A stretch of 64,000 nucleotides of DNA. Source: Flabesymbios commensalis. Lineage: Eukaryota; Annelida; Polychaeta; Terebellida; Flabelligeridae. Location of the stretch: the NCBI GenBank assembly GCA_964017125.1, contig OZ024915.1, positions 19,987,970 to 20,051,969 on the forward strand. Direction: 5' to 3'. The notes below the pieces were generated by a model, which searched no databases, was not told the origin of the DNA, and saw nothing but the letters and a program-made list of their open reading frames with translations. Shown one piece after another: positions 1 through 12,163 of the stretch. Numbering within the stretch: position 1 is the first letter of the stretch; the number at the start of each line of letters is the position of its first letter. A program made the position numbers and the translations under genes.

Positions 1-310
1 ATTTCAGGCTAATTTATTTATTTATTTCATTCAATAGTGTAGTTTAACCCTAAAAGCGCTGAATTTTTTAATAAAAACCTTGGAGGGAGGCCAAAGTGTC
101 TTTTTTCGATTTGAAATCATTATAACTTTCTTAGTTAGCTCTTTCCGATTCATTTGAATACCTATGGGTTATGGGTCTACGACCATGAGAAATATTTTTA
201 CTCCTACAGCGTGGGAATCGACTTGAGTCGTCAGAATCTGACGTCTACAGACGTCAGATTCTGACGACTCAAGTCCATCCCCGCGATGTGAGGGCTAAAG
301 GGTTAAATGT
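1..310. repeat. Dispersed repeat ending in a perfect palindrome
   Basis: This segment shares wording, in inverted orientation, with 57240-57480 and in part with 25770-25960. Shared blocks include the phrase around 'gacccataacattggtattcaaat' and a CAGAATCTGACGTC core. Three copies in one window make it a dispersed repeat family. Its left end is not visible because the window starts inside it. Family unknown. Confidence 0.6.
220..275. repeat. 56-bp perfect hairpin
   Basis: Two 27-base arms (220-246 and 249-275) are exactly complementary around a two-base AC centre. The inner core is TCTGACGTCT/AGACGTCAGA, so each arm carries a GACGTC word. It is part of the dispersed repeat that has relatives at 25.8 and 57.3 kb. 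Confidence 0.9.
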
Positions 311-2600
311 ATCTTTAGCCATCATCAGATTATTCCAGATAGCAATATTTTTTATGTAATTTGTGAATAATATTGGCCACATCTATATTATAAATATTAC
401 AGAGGGTTGATTTTGTTATTATATAATTAGGTTTGAATCAGACTTGAAAATAGTGTGTATTGGAAATATAGGTATATATGTTATATCATGTGACTGTGAC
501 ATTACATGTATAGTAACTGCAGCGTCCTCATGGTGAAAATGTATAAAAATATTATTTTATCCTACCTTTTTGCGGTCATATTTAAAATATGTTCGTCCTG
601 GCTGGAGAATGGCTCTTACAAACAAATGAAATAATTAGCTCTTCATTTCGACATGTGACGCAACTATTTTGCTTTTAATACGACTTGTAAAATATTTACT
701 GCCTTTAAACGACCACTATATATACTCGTTCACAAAAACCGTAGAAAAGTGTTATTAGATTAGTTGCCAAGTTATGACGTGGGCTTGTTATTAATAGCGA
801 CCAGCTTGAATCTGATATGGCTGATACACCGGAACCCCAAAGACTGGTTCCGATAAAACTATCATGGGCAGGTTATTGTCGGTAAATACAATATTACAAA
901 ATGTGGATCAACTAACCCCACTCGACATGGCTCATCATACCCCGGTGGGAATATAATATATTATTATAGAATGTGATATAGTGTAACAAATGACATTATA
1001 TAATAGGTCAATATAATAAAGACACATAATAATAGTATATATTTTCTTAATAAATACAAGAAAACAATGATACATGCATCAATACAGGCTATAATGCCGA
1101 TTGTATTACTTGGGACTTGGAAGAGATTTGTCAACAAATTTGACCCTTATGTGATGTACAGAAGTGTTAATTTTTTTTATTTTTGCATTTTCTGGACAAA
1201 AAATAACATTTTGGCATGTACATTTGTCAATTGTGAATTTTTACCATAGGCGATCAACCTACCCCCGTGCTTGGCACAACTTAACCCATACAGCGGGTTA
1301 ATTGAGCCACTTTCACCACTCTCAGTTGTGCATCCATAACTTTTTTTTAATTGTCTTTTCATCTTTCATTGATGTTAGATATATATGTAATATATAGCCA
1401 TGTTTAAAGACTATCCCAGCCATTCTGCGATCAACTGGGAAAACACCAGACAAAATATTGTGAAAAGTGGCTCAACTAACCCGCCTCTCCTCTACTACTG
1501 GCACCCATTTGTTTAAATAAAGAGAGACAATGCGTAGATTCTTCTTTTTGTAAAAGAATATCAATGATTTTATTTACAGTAAGCCAATATGTCACCAATG
1601 GATGTTATTATTGACCATAACCATCAAAACACATATATAATATATATGTAGTATTTTAAAACTATATTACTTTAAAAAATGATTGCAAATTGTTGTCTAA
1701 TTTGGGTCTTAGTTTGAATCCTCTGAACCACTGCCGCCAATGATGCCACTATACACCTAATAGTTACATGGCGAATATCACTAAAGGTATTGACGAAAAA
1801 CAATACAACACATTATGTCTCAAAACAAGTATCTACTAATTCCTGTTGTGTGTCGATCTTGAGTAATACCATATTCAACAAAAATCTTGTGGTGGCCAAT
1901 CAGAAAAGTGGTATTTCTTGTTAGTCTTAGTTTTTTCTCGGATCACTAAAGAAAAGCATATCCTCATGATATCCCCCTGATATGCATAATTATAGAACGA
2001 GGAAGTGAAATGAAATGAAATGAATGGGGTTTTACGCCACTTTTGTGCACATATAGGTTAAACTGCGCCAAGAGAACTTCCTGAGGATGACAAAACTATA
2101 TCAACCGCTGCAGATTAGGCAAAAAATAGCTTTTGCCACCTGACTACTGTGTTTGCTGGTATATGCAGGTGGGGCGTATCAATGATGAGCCATATTTTTC
2201 GGATTCTGTTTTTTTTTCCTAGGAATAATTCACCTTTCGACATCAGGGCGATCAGATCCTTCTCAGTTAGTTAATTTGTTTACGATGTTAAAATAGTCGC
2301 CCAAGACTCAACATCGTCAATAAGTATTTAGAAACATGAACAACGTTTGATGAAATATAACAAAATTTGAATGAAATGAACATGCCTATGTATTTTTCAA
2401 TATCAAGATAATAGAATTGTAATTTTATATGTTGTGAAGCGCTCGGGCACAACCAAAACCGCACACCCAAAACTGTCGCAACAAACTTAGAAATAAGGTG
2501 AAATGCTATTTTTTCGCAGAAATTAGCAATATTGGCGACCATCTTGGATTGTTAAAAGTCATGGGGATTCATGATGACTTTCGGAAGTTTGCCAGAGACT
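311..2600. other. AT-rich stretch without a recognisable gene
   Basis: Only short open frames with simple composition occur. The one structure I see is an inverted pair of about 21 bases (1293-1313 and 1463-1485; words AGTGGCTCAAYTAACCCGC), which probably marks a small decayed inverted-repeat element. Confidence 0.5.
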
Positions 2601-2869
2601 CAAGTCAGGAGTTCAGAACACTTGAGGCTTGATACAGTTTTATTAAACACAGAGAGACATGCAGCTGTTTTACACTATATACAGAAAAGGAAAAAACCTC
2701 TCAGTTAGGGTATGACTTCATCAGTGCCGCAAAAACTCTCAGCCTCACAATATAAGCTGAACTCATTTGTTGATTCTCGTCTGAGCAAATCAATGTCTTG
2801 CGTCCGGTCCCATGGCAGCACGCAAAGCCAACAACGCCCAGATAGAAACACCTTTATCACCAGGCAAAA

Positions 2870-2907
2870 AGCGGTAACTAGTTACGACTCAGTAACTAGT
2901 TACCGCT
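2870..2907. repeat. 16-bp-arm hairpin with nested palindrome
   Basis: Arms AGCGGTAACTAGTTAC and its complement flank a six-base GACTCA loop. Each arm itself contains the 12-base palindrome GTAACTAGTTAC. No flanking target duplication was recognised. Confidence 0.85.
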
Positions 2908-3033
2908 CTTAGGCCAAGTCATACGCATTAGGAATTATGAGAGGTGAGAGAAAGGTATCTCGCCCTAACCTAGTAGCTGTATACCCTCATTTATCTCTCA
3001 ACAGTAGATGTCACATTATTATCTGAAACGGGC

Positions 3034-3087
3034 GTTGGCACGATGCCGGCCCATCACCTTAAGTTGCTAGGCCGGCATCGCGCCAAC
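3034..3087. repeat. Hairpin, GTTGGC-type family member
   Basis: Arms of 17 bases at 3034-3050 and 3071-3087 differ at one position. The following sequence to about 3370 is rich in 'ttggcccaa' and 'gcgttgg' words, as in the hairpin family with CCCAGCAAACACG ends found many times later, so this is probably a diverged member. Open frames across it on both strands are shadows of its self-complementarity. Confidence 0.6.
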
Positions 3088-3399
3088 TACAACATGCAAG
3101 AAACAGTGTTGGCCCAATTATTGTACCATGTGGATACCGCTCACACCAATGTTGTTGTGTCCCGCGTTGGTACAACGCTGGTCCACCATCTCCAGAGCTG
3201 GCCCAGTATTTCACCAACGAGTGTGCAGGAGACAACACTATGCCTTTATTATGCCACATGTACTTTGACCAACCTCCACAGTGATCGCCGACAGCCTCTG
3301 TCTTGCAATAGGAACAAGGCGTTGGCTCAACGTCGTCAACGCTACTATTTCATCTTAGGAACAAGGCGTTGACCCAGCACTGGGTCAATGCTTACAACT

Positions 3400-4940
3400 C
3401 GCCTTTCATTTATTAATAATTCTGTGAAACTCAATGATCTCGACCTCCTTTGTTTTCACCGAGCTGGCTAATACAATAAAGTATGGGGGAGGGTTCTTAT
3501 ATAACCTTGTTTTCACCGAGTGAGTTTTCACAGAATAACTTTCTTCCGACTGACTTCTCGGAATGATCAAGCTGTCAAACGGACGCCGTCTTGATCACGG
3601 CAAACACAATTGAAACGTGATGACAATCATACATGGTTTTGACATAGATTTTTATAACGTCACCTGATCTAATTATGTTTAAAGAACAAATACACACACT
3701 TTTATAACATTTATAAATTATAATAACGAAAACTTTTATGATTTTCACTCAAAAATTAAATCATTTTTTGCTTGTTATAACAAAGTACACACAAGTCAGA
3801 ATATTGCAAAAATCATCAAAATTTGTGTGATCTAGCGACAGTATTTTGGCCATATCTTGAAAGTTATAATAGCTAGAAATGTCAAATTTGTTTAGAAAAC
3901 CTTATCCTATTTTGTTAACAAATATGTATGGTTTTGTTTACATCACACTTTTTAATAAACAGCTGAAACCAATATTGTGCATGGTGTAAAATTATGAAGA
4001 ACTACTGTAAATTGGCAGGGAAATAATGCTGTACTTGCTCATACTGTTCAGGTGTTATAGTGTTAAAATACACCCCAATAGCACCTATGTTTATCAAGAG
4101 AAACACAAGGAAATCATGCTTTAGATTGCACTAGAAGCCACCGTTGGCTACCTGCAAACCTACAAAATTCAGGGGGAGGGCCTGGGAAGGGGGACACTTC
4201 CTCTACAACTCTTCCCCAGCTTGCCGCTCGGCGGCTCGCCAGAGTGCGGTGTTTTCCGCCTGAATTTCATTTACACACCCTGTCAGTCCAATCCTAAACT
4301 AACACTGTGTCGCGAGCCTACCGCTCAATTTAATTAGCATGTTTTACTATTATCGTGAATTACTATCCCATCTAATTTTACCAGTAACCTACAGAGACTG
4401 GCCCAGATGGCAAGCATATCATAAGCAGATCGTAAGCATGTCATTGGTCGAGATGGCCACCAAAAATAACTTATTTCGGTCCTCTTAAGTTGTGTCTTGC
4501 TATTGTGATTCACAATTTCAAATGATTGTAAAGGAGTTTGGCTTGTGAGATTGAAGTCATAACTTACATAATGCGACTTTGCGAATGATATCATGTATTA
4601 AAATGTGTCAATAAAACACATCTAATAAATACACAAAATGGAGGAAAGTTTAAAATATTTTAGATGAAGTAATCATTTGATATGTGCATGTTTTTTTGTT
4701 TTATTTCACATACAAGTGAGGAAAAGTTATTTATATTTTTTTAATTGAAGTTGCGTTTCTAAAATTATCATTAAGAGAAAAATATTTATCGCTAAAAAGA
4801 ATAGGCGCTAAATTATGACATTAGTACTGACATTAGTACTTGACATCAGCAAAACAGAAAGCATCTGTACAATGTTGTCCAATTTCTGCGTTAACATCGG
4901 CATCGGGACAGCATTGATCTGATGTCAGTCCATGTGTTTT
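3400..4940. other. No gene or clear repeat seen
   Basis: The stretch is AT-rich with frequent stops in all frames. A GC-richer patch at 4170-4270 has no recognisable coding or repeat signature. Confidence 0.4.
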
Positions 4941-4948
4941 GATAAGCT

Positions 4949-5367
4949 TTAGTCATGTCCTCCGCCTCCACCACACGTGGCTATATTAAAATTAAAGTCA
5001 TCCCGGGTGATATAACTCCATACAATATGCTGACCATCCTCAGGTTCATAGCTGTTGATTCCAACCGGAAGAGAACTCTCATACCCATCATTAAACCTTT
5101 CGAGGATTCCCCAGCCGAACTCAGGATCCTCAGCACAAAGGTTGTTGATGCATTCGATGTAAAGCCCGCATGGACCGAGTATTCCGTTGAATTTGAAATG
5201 CTCATTTACACTTGCGGCCTTTTCCATAGTTCTCTTTTTTTTTGTCCTTGCCTGAATTCGATGAGCACCGTATGAGAAAACCATCCATCGCTTGTCACAT
5301 TGGGCAGTAAGTTTTCAATAGTGTAGGTCACTCTGGGACGTCTTCTCACTTTTTTTACCTTTGGCAT
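4949..5367 (-). CDS. Possible coding exon(s), unknown protein, minus strand
   Basis: A GC-balanced island in AT-rich surroundings. A minus-strand frame from ATG at 5284 encodes about 111 residues rich in acidic and aromatic residues (for example GYESSLPVGINSYEPEDG and SYITRDDFNF), ending in a CGGGGGHD tail before its stop. Just upstream a second minus-strand frame starts with MPKVKKVRRRPRVTYTIENL from ATG at 5367. The two frames overlap around a nine-base A/T run, so either the run is miscounted in the assembly or the gene is decayed. The plus strand is also open over much of this span, which weakens the case. I do not recognise the protein. A repeat copy starts a few bases upstream (5379), so a pseudogene caught beside a mobile element is possible. 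Confidence 0.35.
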
Positions 5368-5378
5368 CCTCTTCTAAC

Positions 5379-6010
5379 CATATAGTGTAGGCTCATATGT
5401 CTCATATAACACTTTCGTGCAATTTGTCTGTTAAAATTGATTTTTCACTTGATTCTGACTCAAAATATCATGAAGATCAAGAAAAAAGGGGATTGCATTT
5501 TTTATAGGTCGAGAAAAGGTCTAAAATGGCGAAATCCAAGATGGCCGCCAAAGTATATAAAAATAAACATATTTACGAATAATTTTGCAACTACATACGC
5601 TAGAGACATAAATAATATGTCTATTCTTATATTTTCAAGTATGAGAAGGCCAATTTTTTCTTTTGTTTTTAGAAAAAAATATTGTAAAGTCTATATTTAT
5701 GCAAATATGAGCAGAAACAACCGGATATCGCAGTGAAACTGTCGCTAACATTGTTTTTGCTGATAGTTTTTTTTATGTTTTGATTATGCTTGGCTGGTTC
5801 CCCTATGGTGATATCTGGGCGGATGTGGAACCCCTCATCCTTGTGGATGTTTTGTAAAACATGAAATTCAAAATGGCTGCCATGAAATCACTAAAGTTAT
5901 ATTTTCCATAATATTTTTATCAGGAACTACAATAGAGCTAATCCTACCATCATTCGACATCATTATATTGCATAAAATGCTACGATAGGCTTTATTATAT
6001 ATATTCCGAA
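5379..6010. mobile_element. Dispersed ~640-bp element, copy A
   Basis: It is nearly collinear with 22507-23150: both start 'atagtgtaggctcatatgt', share an AAGATGGCCGCC word, and run to 'ttattatatatattc'. Identity by eye is above 90%, so the two insertions are fairly recent. No coding capacity, so it looks like a non-autonomous element. Copy A stops at 6010, where a different repeated segment begins. Confidence 0.75.
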
Positions 6011-6237
6011 GTAAATACAGAGTTTTCGTAAAATGAAAGCTCTTTTTATCGGACACAAAATAGATTATTAATCTTAGGCGAATCCCAAGCTATGTAATTC
6101 GTGGTTTGTTCGGATCTCGATTTGTTTGTAACAGTCTCTTTTAGCAATGAAATCTTGAGGGTAGTTCAAACCAGAAATTAATCCGAAAGAAATATAAATT
6201 TATATAGCAGATTCTATGACTATCAAGAAAATCTTGT
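6006..6237. repeat. ~225-bp segment repeated at 11300-11521
   Basis: From 'taaatacagagttttcg' to 'atcaagaaaatc' the sequence is almost identical to 11301-11521, with one substitution noticed by eye. Here it follows element copy A; at 11.3 kb it sits between two direct repeats. Such high identity suggests recent movement or an assembly duplication. Confidence 0.85.
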
Positions 6238-6239
6238 AT

Positions 6240-7000
6240 TTTAAATACGTTTCAATAGTTCTTTTATATGATAGATATAGTTTTGCATTGTTTTTGAATA
6301 TATTCAACCATGTGTCAGTGTTTTTTTTAGATTATGACTTCGATTGACATCGCCGACATCGATCCGGTCGCAGTCACGTGGCTAAGTCCACTTCAAATTC
6401 TTATATTATCGCTCACGCTGAATTCGTGTTTTTATTAACTATTATTAATAGTATTATCCGTACGCGCTGTTAATCAAATGTCAAAGTTACTTGAGTCTAG
6501 ATTGTGTCTAGTCTCGGCTCTAATTGTTACTCTAACTGTTAGTAGACTCAGACTATACTATAGACTAGTATAGACTATGGCCATAGGCTCCTGGCCTAGC
6601 CGCCCTAGGCCAGGGCTAGGACTAGACTTTGGTCTAATTCATTTTAAATCTAATAGTGTAATTCTAGACATTGCACATCACAAAATTGTGGCTGTCTACA
6701 AAAACGTATATAGGCCTAGTCTAATCGCTTTTCGTTTCATTTCATGAAATCAAAAAATTTGCGCTGCTTAACCTCATTTTCATGGAATTAAAATTAAAAT
6801 ATATGATGTAGACTAGTCTACCATAAGACTGGTTGAATCGTCATTATTAGTGTAATAGTCGGCAGCACTTCCAGTCACTAGTGACATATTTTTGGAGTGA
6901 CAAATTCATAATACAAAATTCATCTGGATTAAATTTGGTTTGGACTGTTCTTTCATGATTTTAATAAAATGTAGTCTAAAAAATATACAATCTTAGAATT
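6240..7000. other. AT-rich stretch with CTAGACTA-rich patch
   Basis: 6480-6620 has many short CTAGACTA/TAGTCTAG words. This looks like low-complexity slippage. No gene is visible. Confidence 0.4.
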
Positions 7001-7059
7001 TTAAGCGCTAGTGTTACCTTTAAATTAAGTTAAAAGCACAATGACCATATAATTTTGAT

Positions 7060-8960
7060 TTAATTTAAATCAATGAGAGTGGTGATAGTTCACCAGTTTT
7101 GAATTTGATTTAAAATAGCAAGATTTGATGAACTTTTTGAGGAGATAACCAATTGCACATAAAAAATTTGTAGCTGTCTATACTTTATTTTTATATGACT
7201 ATAAAGATCTAAAAATAAAATTTATGTTACAAATATTTTTAATAGTTTGTGTATATATTTGATAACAGCTTTGCGTGGTTGTTATTGAATCTGTCTGACC
7301 AATTATTTGGATTAGGACCCTTATCTTTGTCTCATTGACATTGTTGGCTTTCCATGTGGTCTAGTCAGTCTCTAAACCTTACATTATCGTTCACTCATTC
7401 TTTGTTTTAATCGTGAATTTCCGTTGTTATTAAATTATCAAATTTAACAAATTGAGCATAAAACAAGAATTCTCATAATGCAGAGTAACACTGATCGGTT
7501 TCTCATTTATTAAACATTTGCGGAATAACATAATGAAAAAATCATTTGCATTTTTGCATCCAAATTTGGGTTTGGATGATGCTTCCATAACTTTTAATAT
7601 GTCAAGGGAGATGGAAAATAGTTTCATCTTTGTTATATAAAAATTTTGGTTTCATTCAGGTGAAAAAGTACTATGTTAACTTGTTGTGATTCGCTGAGTA
7701 AAAATTTGAGATGGCGTTCACTTTAGACAATATTAATTTTATAAATCGACGATAATTTTGTCAGAGAATTTGTTTAACAAGGATTGATTAACTCTTGAGG
7801 CGATAACCACTTGAGCTGCTTTTATGCTAGTTTGTGGTTGACTCACTGATTCCTTTCAGGAACTGTTTTTCCTGTGGGCCATTCTTTGGCATTGCCACTG
7901 CGGCCTTATGGGGTTTCAGATAGGTCTTGTTGTCAGGAACATATGTTTTTGGCCTTTTTCCTCGTTGGGAGTTTCATCTTTGTTACTTAAATTTTTTGGG
8001 TACATTTTATTGTGTGATTTGCAGGGTCAACTTTATAAATTATCTTGATAAGAAGATTGATTCTTGTTGTGATTCGCTGAGTAAACATTTGAGATGGTGC
8101 TCACTTTAATGCAATAGACAATATTAATTTTATAAATCAATGATAATTGTCTCAGAGAATTTGTTTAACAAAGATTGATTAACTCTGGAGGCGATAACCA
8201 CTTTGGCTGCTTTTATGCATTTATGCCAATTTGTGGTTGACTCACTGATTCCTTTCAGGAACTGTTTTTCCTGTGGGCCATTCTTTGGCATTGCCACTGC
8301 GGCCTTATGGGGTTTCAGATAGGTCTTGTTGTCAGGAACATATGTTTTTGGCCTTTTTCCTCATTTTTTGGAGTTTCATCTTTGTTACTTAAATTTTTTG
8401 GGTACATTTTATCGTGTGATTTGTAGGGCAAAAATTTCCAAATAATATAAATAAATAAGAGGAGCAATTGTTGTTTCTAGGATTTGATTTAGCAAGAATT
8501 GATAAACTCTGGAGGCGATAATCACATTGGCTGATGCCAATTTGTGGTGGACCCACTGATTCCTCTTTGATTGGAGTTTTCTTTTTTTTTGTTACTTTTG
8601 GTCAATGAAGCATACATACCAGCCACTCTTAATCTCAAATTAAAATATACAATATTAGTGCTCATAAGGATATTTAAAAATAATTCATGTTAGGAAGTTA
8701 AGATTTAACGTTCTCATTAGTAATAATTTAAATTAATGAGAAGAGATATAGTTGATAATTTCTTGATTTCATTTTATATAATTAATGCAATTATGCCAAT
8801 TTGTGATGACTCTGGAATAATCCCAGGGGCTGGTTTTCCTGTAGGCCATTCTCTGGCTTTGCCAAAGTGACCTTAGGTTTCAAGTGGATCCTACGAAATT
8901 ATGTTTTGGGTCACCTTTTTCTTTCTAAGTTTTCTTCTTTGTTGTTTGTTTTGTAAAGCT
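7060..8960. repeat. Degenerate tandem array, ~390-bp unit
   Basis: The best pair is 7680-8060 and 8060-8440, each running from 'ttgttgtgattcgctgag' through 'ggcgataaccac', 'cctgtgggccattctttggc' and 'gttgtcaggaacatatg'. Weaker copies cover 7085-7170, 8460-8600 and 8700-8950 (with 'cctgtaggccattctctggc'). Older units flank the freshest pair, as expected when a satellite grows from the middle. The open frame at 7927-8109 lies in the repeat and is not a gene. Confidence 0.75.
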
Positions 8961-8996
8961 TAGTGATCCAGCTGCTTTGAAATTAAATAATAATAA

Positions 8997-8997
<1 letters not shown>

Positions 8998-9043
<46 letters not shown>
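8998..9043. repeat. Poly(A) run, 46 bases
   Basis: An uninterrupted A run. It could be the tail of a retroposed sequence on the plus strand, since the degenerate array ends just before it, or simple slippage. Confidence 0.95.
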
Positions 9044-9049
<6 letters not shown>

Positions 9050-9310
9050 CAAGAATTAAATCTTTCATCATTCTTACTTAGATATATATATATATATAAT
9101 AAATAATTTGTAAATTAAAATAATTCGGAAGAGTATCCAAGTGTAGGAGTGTAAGGTAAAAGCAATATAATTATTCAATTAAACTACTGCAAGAACATAT
9201 TATTAGTCAATAAATACAAGGTCAGTTACAACAAGACTTGGCCAGTTGTTACAGGCCGCAGTAATTATTGCATGCCTTATACGCCAACTACATGATGCTC
9301 TCTGTCTAGC

Positions 9311-9970
9311 TTGATTAATCTAGCATCAGGACTTGCGCCAGCTGCTGAAATCAGTGCTAGCAATGATAGACAGGATGCATCCGGACTTGCGCCAGATGCA
9401 ATGAACTTCATGAAGAACCAAACATATGATTATTCATTTGTTAGTTCGGCAGGACTTGCGCCAGCTGTTCTAACTATAGCAAACATGATGGGGAGTGATA
9501 TGCCAACTGGATTTGCGCCAGCTGCTGAAATCAGTGCTAGCAAGGATGGGCAGGATGCAATAAACTTTGTGAAGAACCAAACATATGATTTTTCATTTGT
9601 TAGTTCGGCAGGACTTGCGCCAGCTGTTCTAACAATGGAAAACAGGATGGGGAGTGATTTGCCAACCCGATTTCGGCCAGCCGGTTTTTTGATACAATAT
9701 CCACAAGCTCATTCTTACAGGTGGAATTAGTTTATTCTAGCATCAGGATTTGCACCAGCTGCTGAAATCAGTGCTAGCAAGTATGGGCAGGATGCATCCG
9801 GACTTGCGCCAGATGCAATAAACTTTGTGAAGAACCAAACATATGATTTTCCATTTGTTAGTTCGGCAGGACTTGCGCCAGCTGTTCTAACAATGGAAAA
9901 CATGATGGGGAGTGATTTGCCAACCCGATTTCGGCCAGTCGGTTTTTGATACAATATCCACAAGCTCATT
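9311..9970 (+). repeat. Tandem repeat with in-frame GLAPA motifs
   Basis: Three blocks repeat 'cttgcgccagctg' together with 'aaccaaacatatgatt' and 'gtgctagcaa'. In the first two blocks one plus frame stays open for 139 residues (9311-9730) and reads as repeats SGLAPAAEISAS, SAGLAPAVLT and TGFAPAAEISAS. A third block (9740-9970) is nearly the same DNA after the stop. The open frame may come only from unit length being a multiple of three. A short repeat protein cannot be excluded, but no signal peptide or splice structure supports it. Confidence 0.7.
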
Positions 9971-10079
9971 CTTACAGGTGGAATTACTTTAAATGTGAAT
10001 GATTTATGTCCTTTTTCTTCTCCCGTAGAAGAGAAGAAAAAGCTAAAATTTTACTTTTTCGTCAATAACTGCGTGAGTA

Positions 10080-10700
10080 AGAAATTATAATTATTATTAT
10101 TATTTTTTTTTTTTTTTTTTTAGAATTCTTTAGTTCTTGCTTTTGAATGTATATGTAAACACCATTTTTAGTGAATACAGCAATACTCAAGATGTGGACC
10201 ATTTCCTCATGTTCCTAATTTGCTTCAAATCCTTCTAAATCTATGTTTTGTGGTCTTCTTATGTTTTCAAAGTGTGTCTGCAATACCTAGGTCAGCTCAA
10301 AATGAGGTCTGTATACTTCTGTTGTCAGATTTTACACTTACAGAAAATAAAATTCCACTGACATATAAATCCAGCCAGTCAAAACACTACTCAGACTTGC
10401 TTCAGGAATTATAAATACAATAGATGTTATGATAATGTGTCCCTTATTATCTACATTTGGAAATTTTAATTATTCGGTTATCTATTCATTACATGTAAAT
10501 TTCAAGTTTCACTTCTGTAGACATCCTAATTTCAATTTAAAAACTAAATTTCAGACTATATAGCACTTCACTATTTAGAATTAGTGCTGTTTCTGATGCC
10601 GCAAGTAATGGTGGATTAGACAGATGAGAGGTTGGAATTCATATGTGCTCTTACGATGCATTCGTAAGTTTGTGTTGTGGGGGTCAGACACTTTGTGTCT
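10080..10700. other. AT-rich; no gene supported
   Basis: A 64-codon open frame at 10220-10414 has a hydrophobic start resembling a signal peptide but begins with TTG, not ATG, and lacks other support. The T-run at 10104-10121 is simple sequence. Confidence 0.4.
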
Positions 10701-10705
10701 GTGTG

Positions 10706-11293
10706 CCGTTTTCATACCCTCCTCAACAACAGATAATCTTGTTTAATAATGTTATTGATAGATTTTGTCAATATTATGTAATTTGTATGTAATGATACAA
10801 GAGTCAATGTTCATTAATATATTAATGTGAACAATTAGTAGATTGTTATTGATAGGTTTGGTTTTGTGTGAACAATTACTAGATTGTTATTGATAGTTTG
10901 GTTGATATTATCTAATTTGTTTGTAATGATACAAGAGTCAAAGTTCACATTTAAATAGTAGATTAGATCAATCAGAGACATGTATAAATATTCATAGTAG
11001 ATTAGATCAATCAGAGACATGTATAAATAGTCCTAGTAGATTTGATCAATTTGAGACATGTATAAATATTCATAGTAGATTAGATCAATTAGAGACATGT
11101 ATAAATATTCACTGGTTAATCCTGTTAACTGACTGTCAAGTAAATTTATACCTATTTTGGTCTTAGGGCTTCACTCTGTTACAACCACGTTTACATTAAC
11201 AACATTTGAAGTGAAGCCCTTTTTATTTGTAGTCGTTTAATTTGATGTTTATTTTTAATAAACAAATTTTCCCCATTTTATGTGTCTGTTTTT
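10706..11293. repeat. Direct duplication, copy 1 (588 bp)
   Basis: Offset by exactly 870 bases from copy 2 (11576-12163), with one or two differences seen. It contains four ~36-bp tandem units with ACATGTATAAATA (10978-11108) and a hairpin GGGCTTCACT...AGTGAAGCCC (11166-11220), followed by an AATAAA. Candidates are an assembly duplication, a recent tandem duplication, or a pair of terminal repeats of a retroelement fossil; no coding sequence decides between them. Confidence 0.9.
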
Positions 11294-11300
11294 TGTACGA

Positions 11301-11521
11301 TAAATACAGAGTTTTCGTAAAATGAAAGCTCTTTTTATCGGACACAAAATAGATTATTAATCTTAGGCGAATCCCAAGCTATGTAATTCGTGGTTTGTTC
11401 GGATCTCGATTTGTTTGTAACAGTCTCTTTTAGCAATGAAATCTTGAGGGTAGTTCAAACCAGAAATTAATCCGAAAGAAATATAAATTTATATAGCAGA
11501 TTCTATGTCTATCAAGAAAAT
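11301..11521. repeat. Second copy of the 6.0-kb segment
   Basis: Nearly identical to 6015-6236. It is enclosed between the two 588-bp direct repeats. Confidence 0.85.
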
Positions 11522-11575
11522 CCCACCTCCTCCCTCTTCCATCCGCTGCAAGTTTTTTGTTCATTTTTCTTCTGA

Positions 11576-12163
11576 CCGTTTTCATACCCTCCTCAACAAC
11601 AGATAATCTTGTTTAATAATGTTATTGATAGATTTTGTCAATATTATGTAATTTGTATGTAATGATACAAGAGTCAATGTTCATTAATATATTAATGTGA
11701 ACAATTAGTAGATTGTTATTGATAGGTTTGGTTTTGTGTGAACAATTACTAGATTATTATTGATAGTTTGGTTGATATTATCTAATTTGTTTGTAATGAT
11801 ACAAGAGTCAAAGTTCACATTTAAATAGTAGATTAGATCAATCAGAGACATGTATAAATATTCATAGTAGATTAGATCAATCAGAGACATGTATAAATAG
11901 TCCTAGTAGATTTGATCAATTTGAGACATGTATAAATATTCATAGTAGATTAGATCAATTAGAGACATGTATAAATATTCACTGGTTAATCCTGTTAACT
12001 GACTGTCAAGTAAATTTATACCTATTTTGGTCTTAGGGCTTCACTCTGTTACAACCACGTTTACATTAACAACATTTGAAGTGAAGCCCTTTTTATTTGT
12101 AGTCGTTTAATTTGATGTTTATTTTTAATAAACAAATTTTCCCCATTTTATGTGTCTGTTTTT
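11576..12163. repeat. Direct duplication, copy 2, cut by gap
   Basis: Same content and order as copy 1: the four tandem ~36-bp TATAAATA units, then the GGGCTTCACT hairpin. It runs into the N gap one or two bases short of where copy 1 ends. Confidence 0.9.

Noticed and set aside
10220-10414. Signal-peptide-like open frame
   Set aside because: It starts with TTG, has no ATG in frame, and shows no further support.
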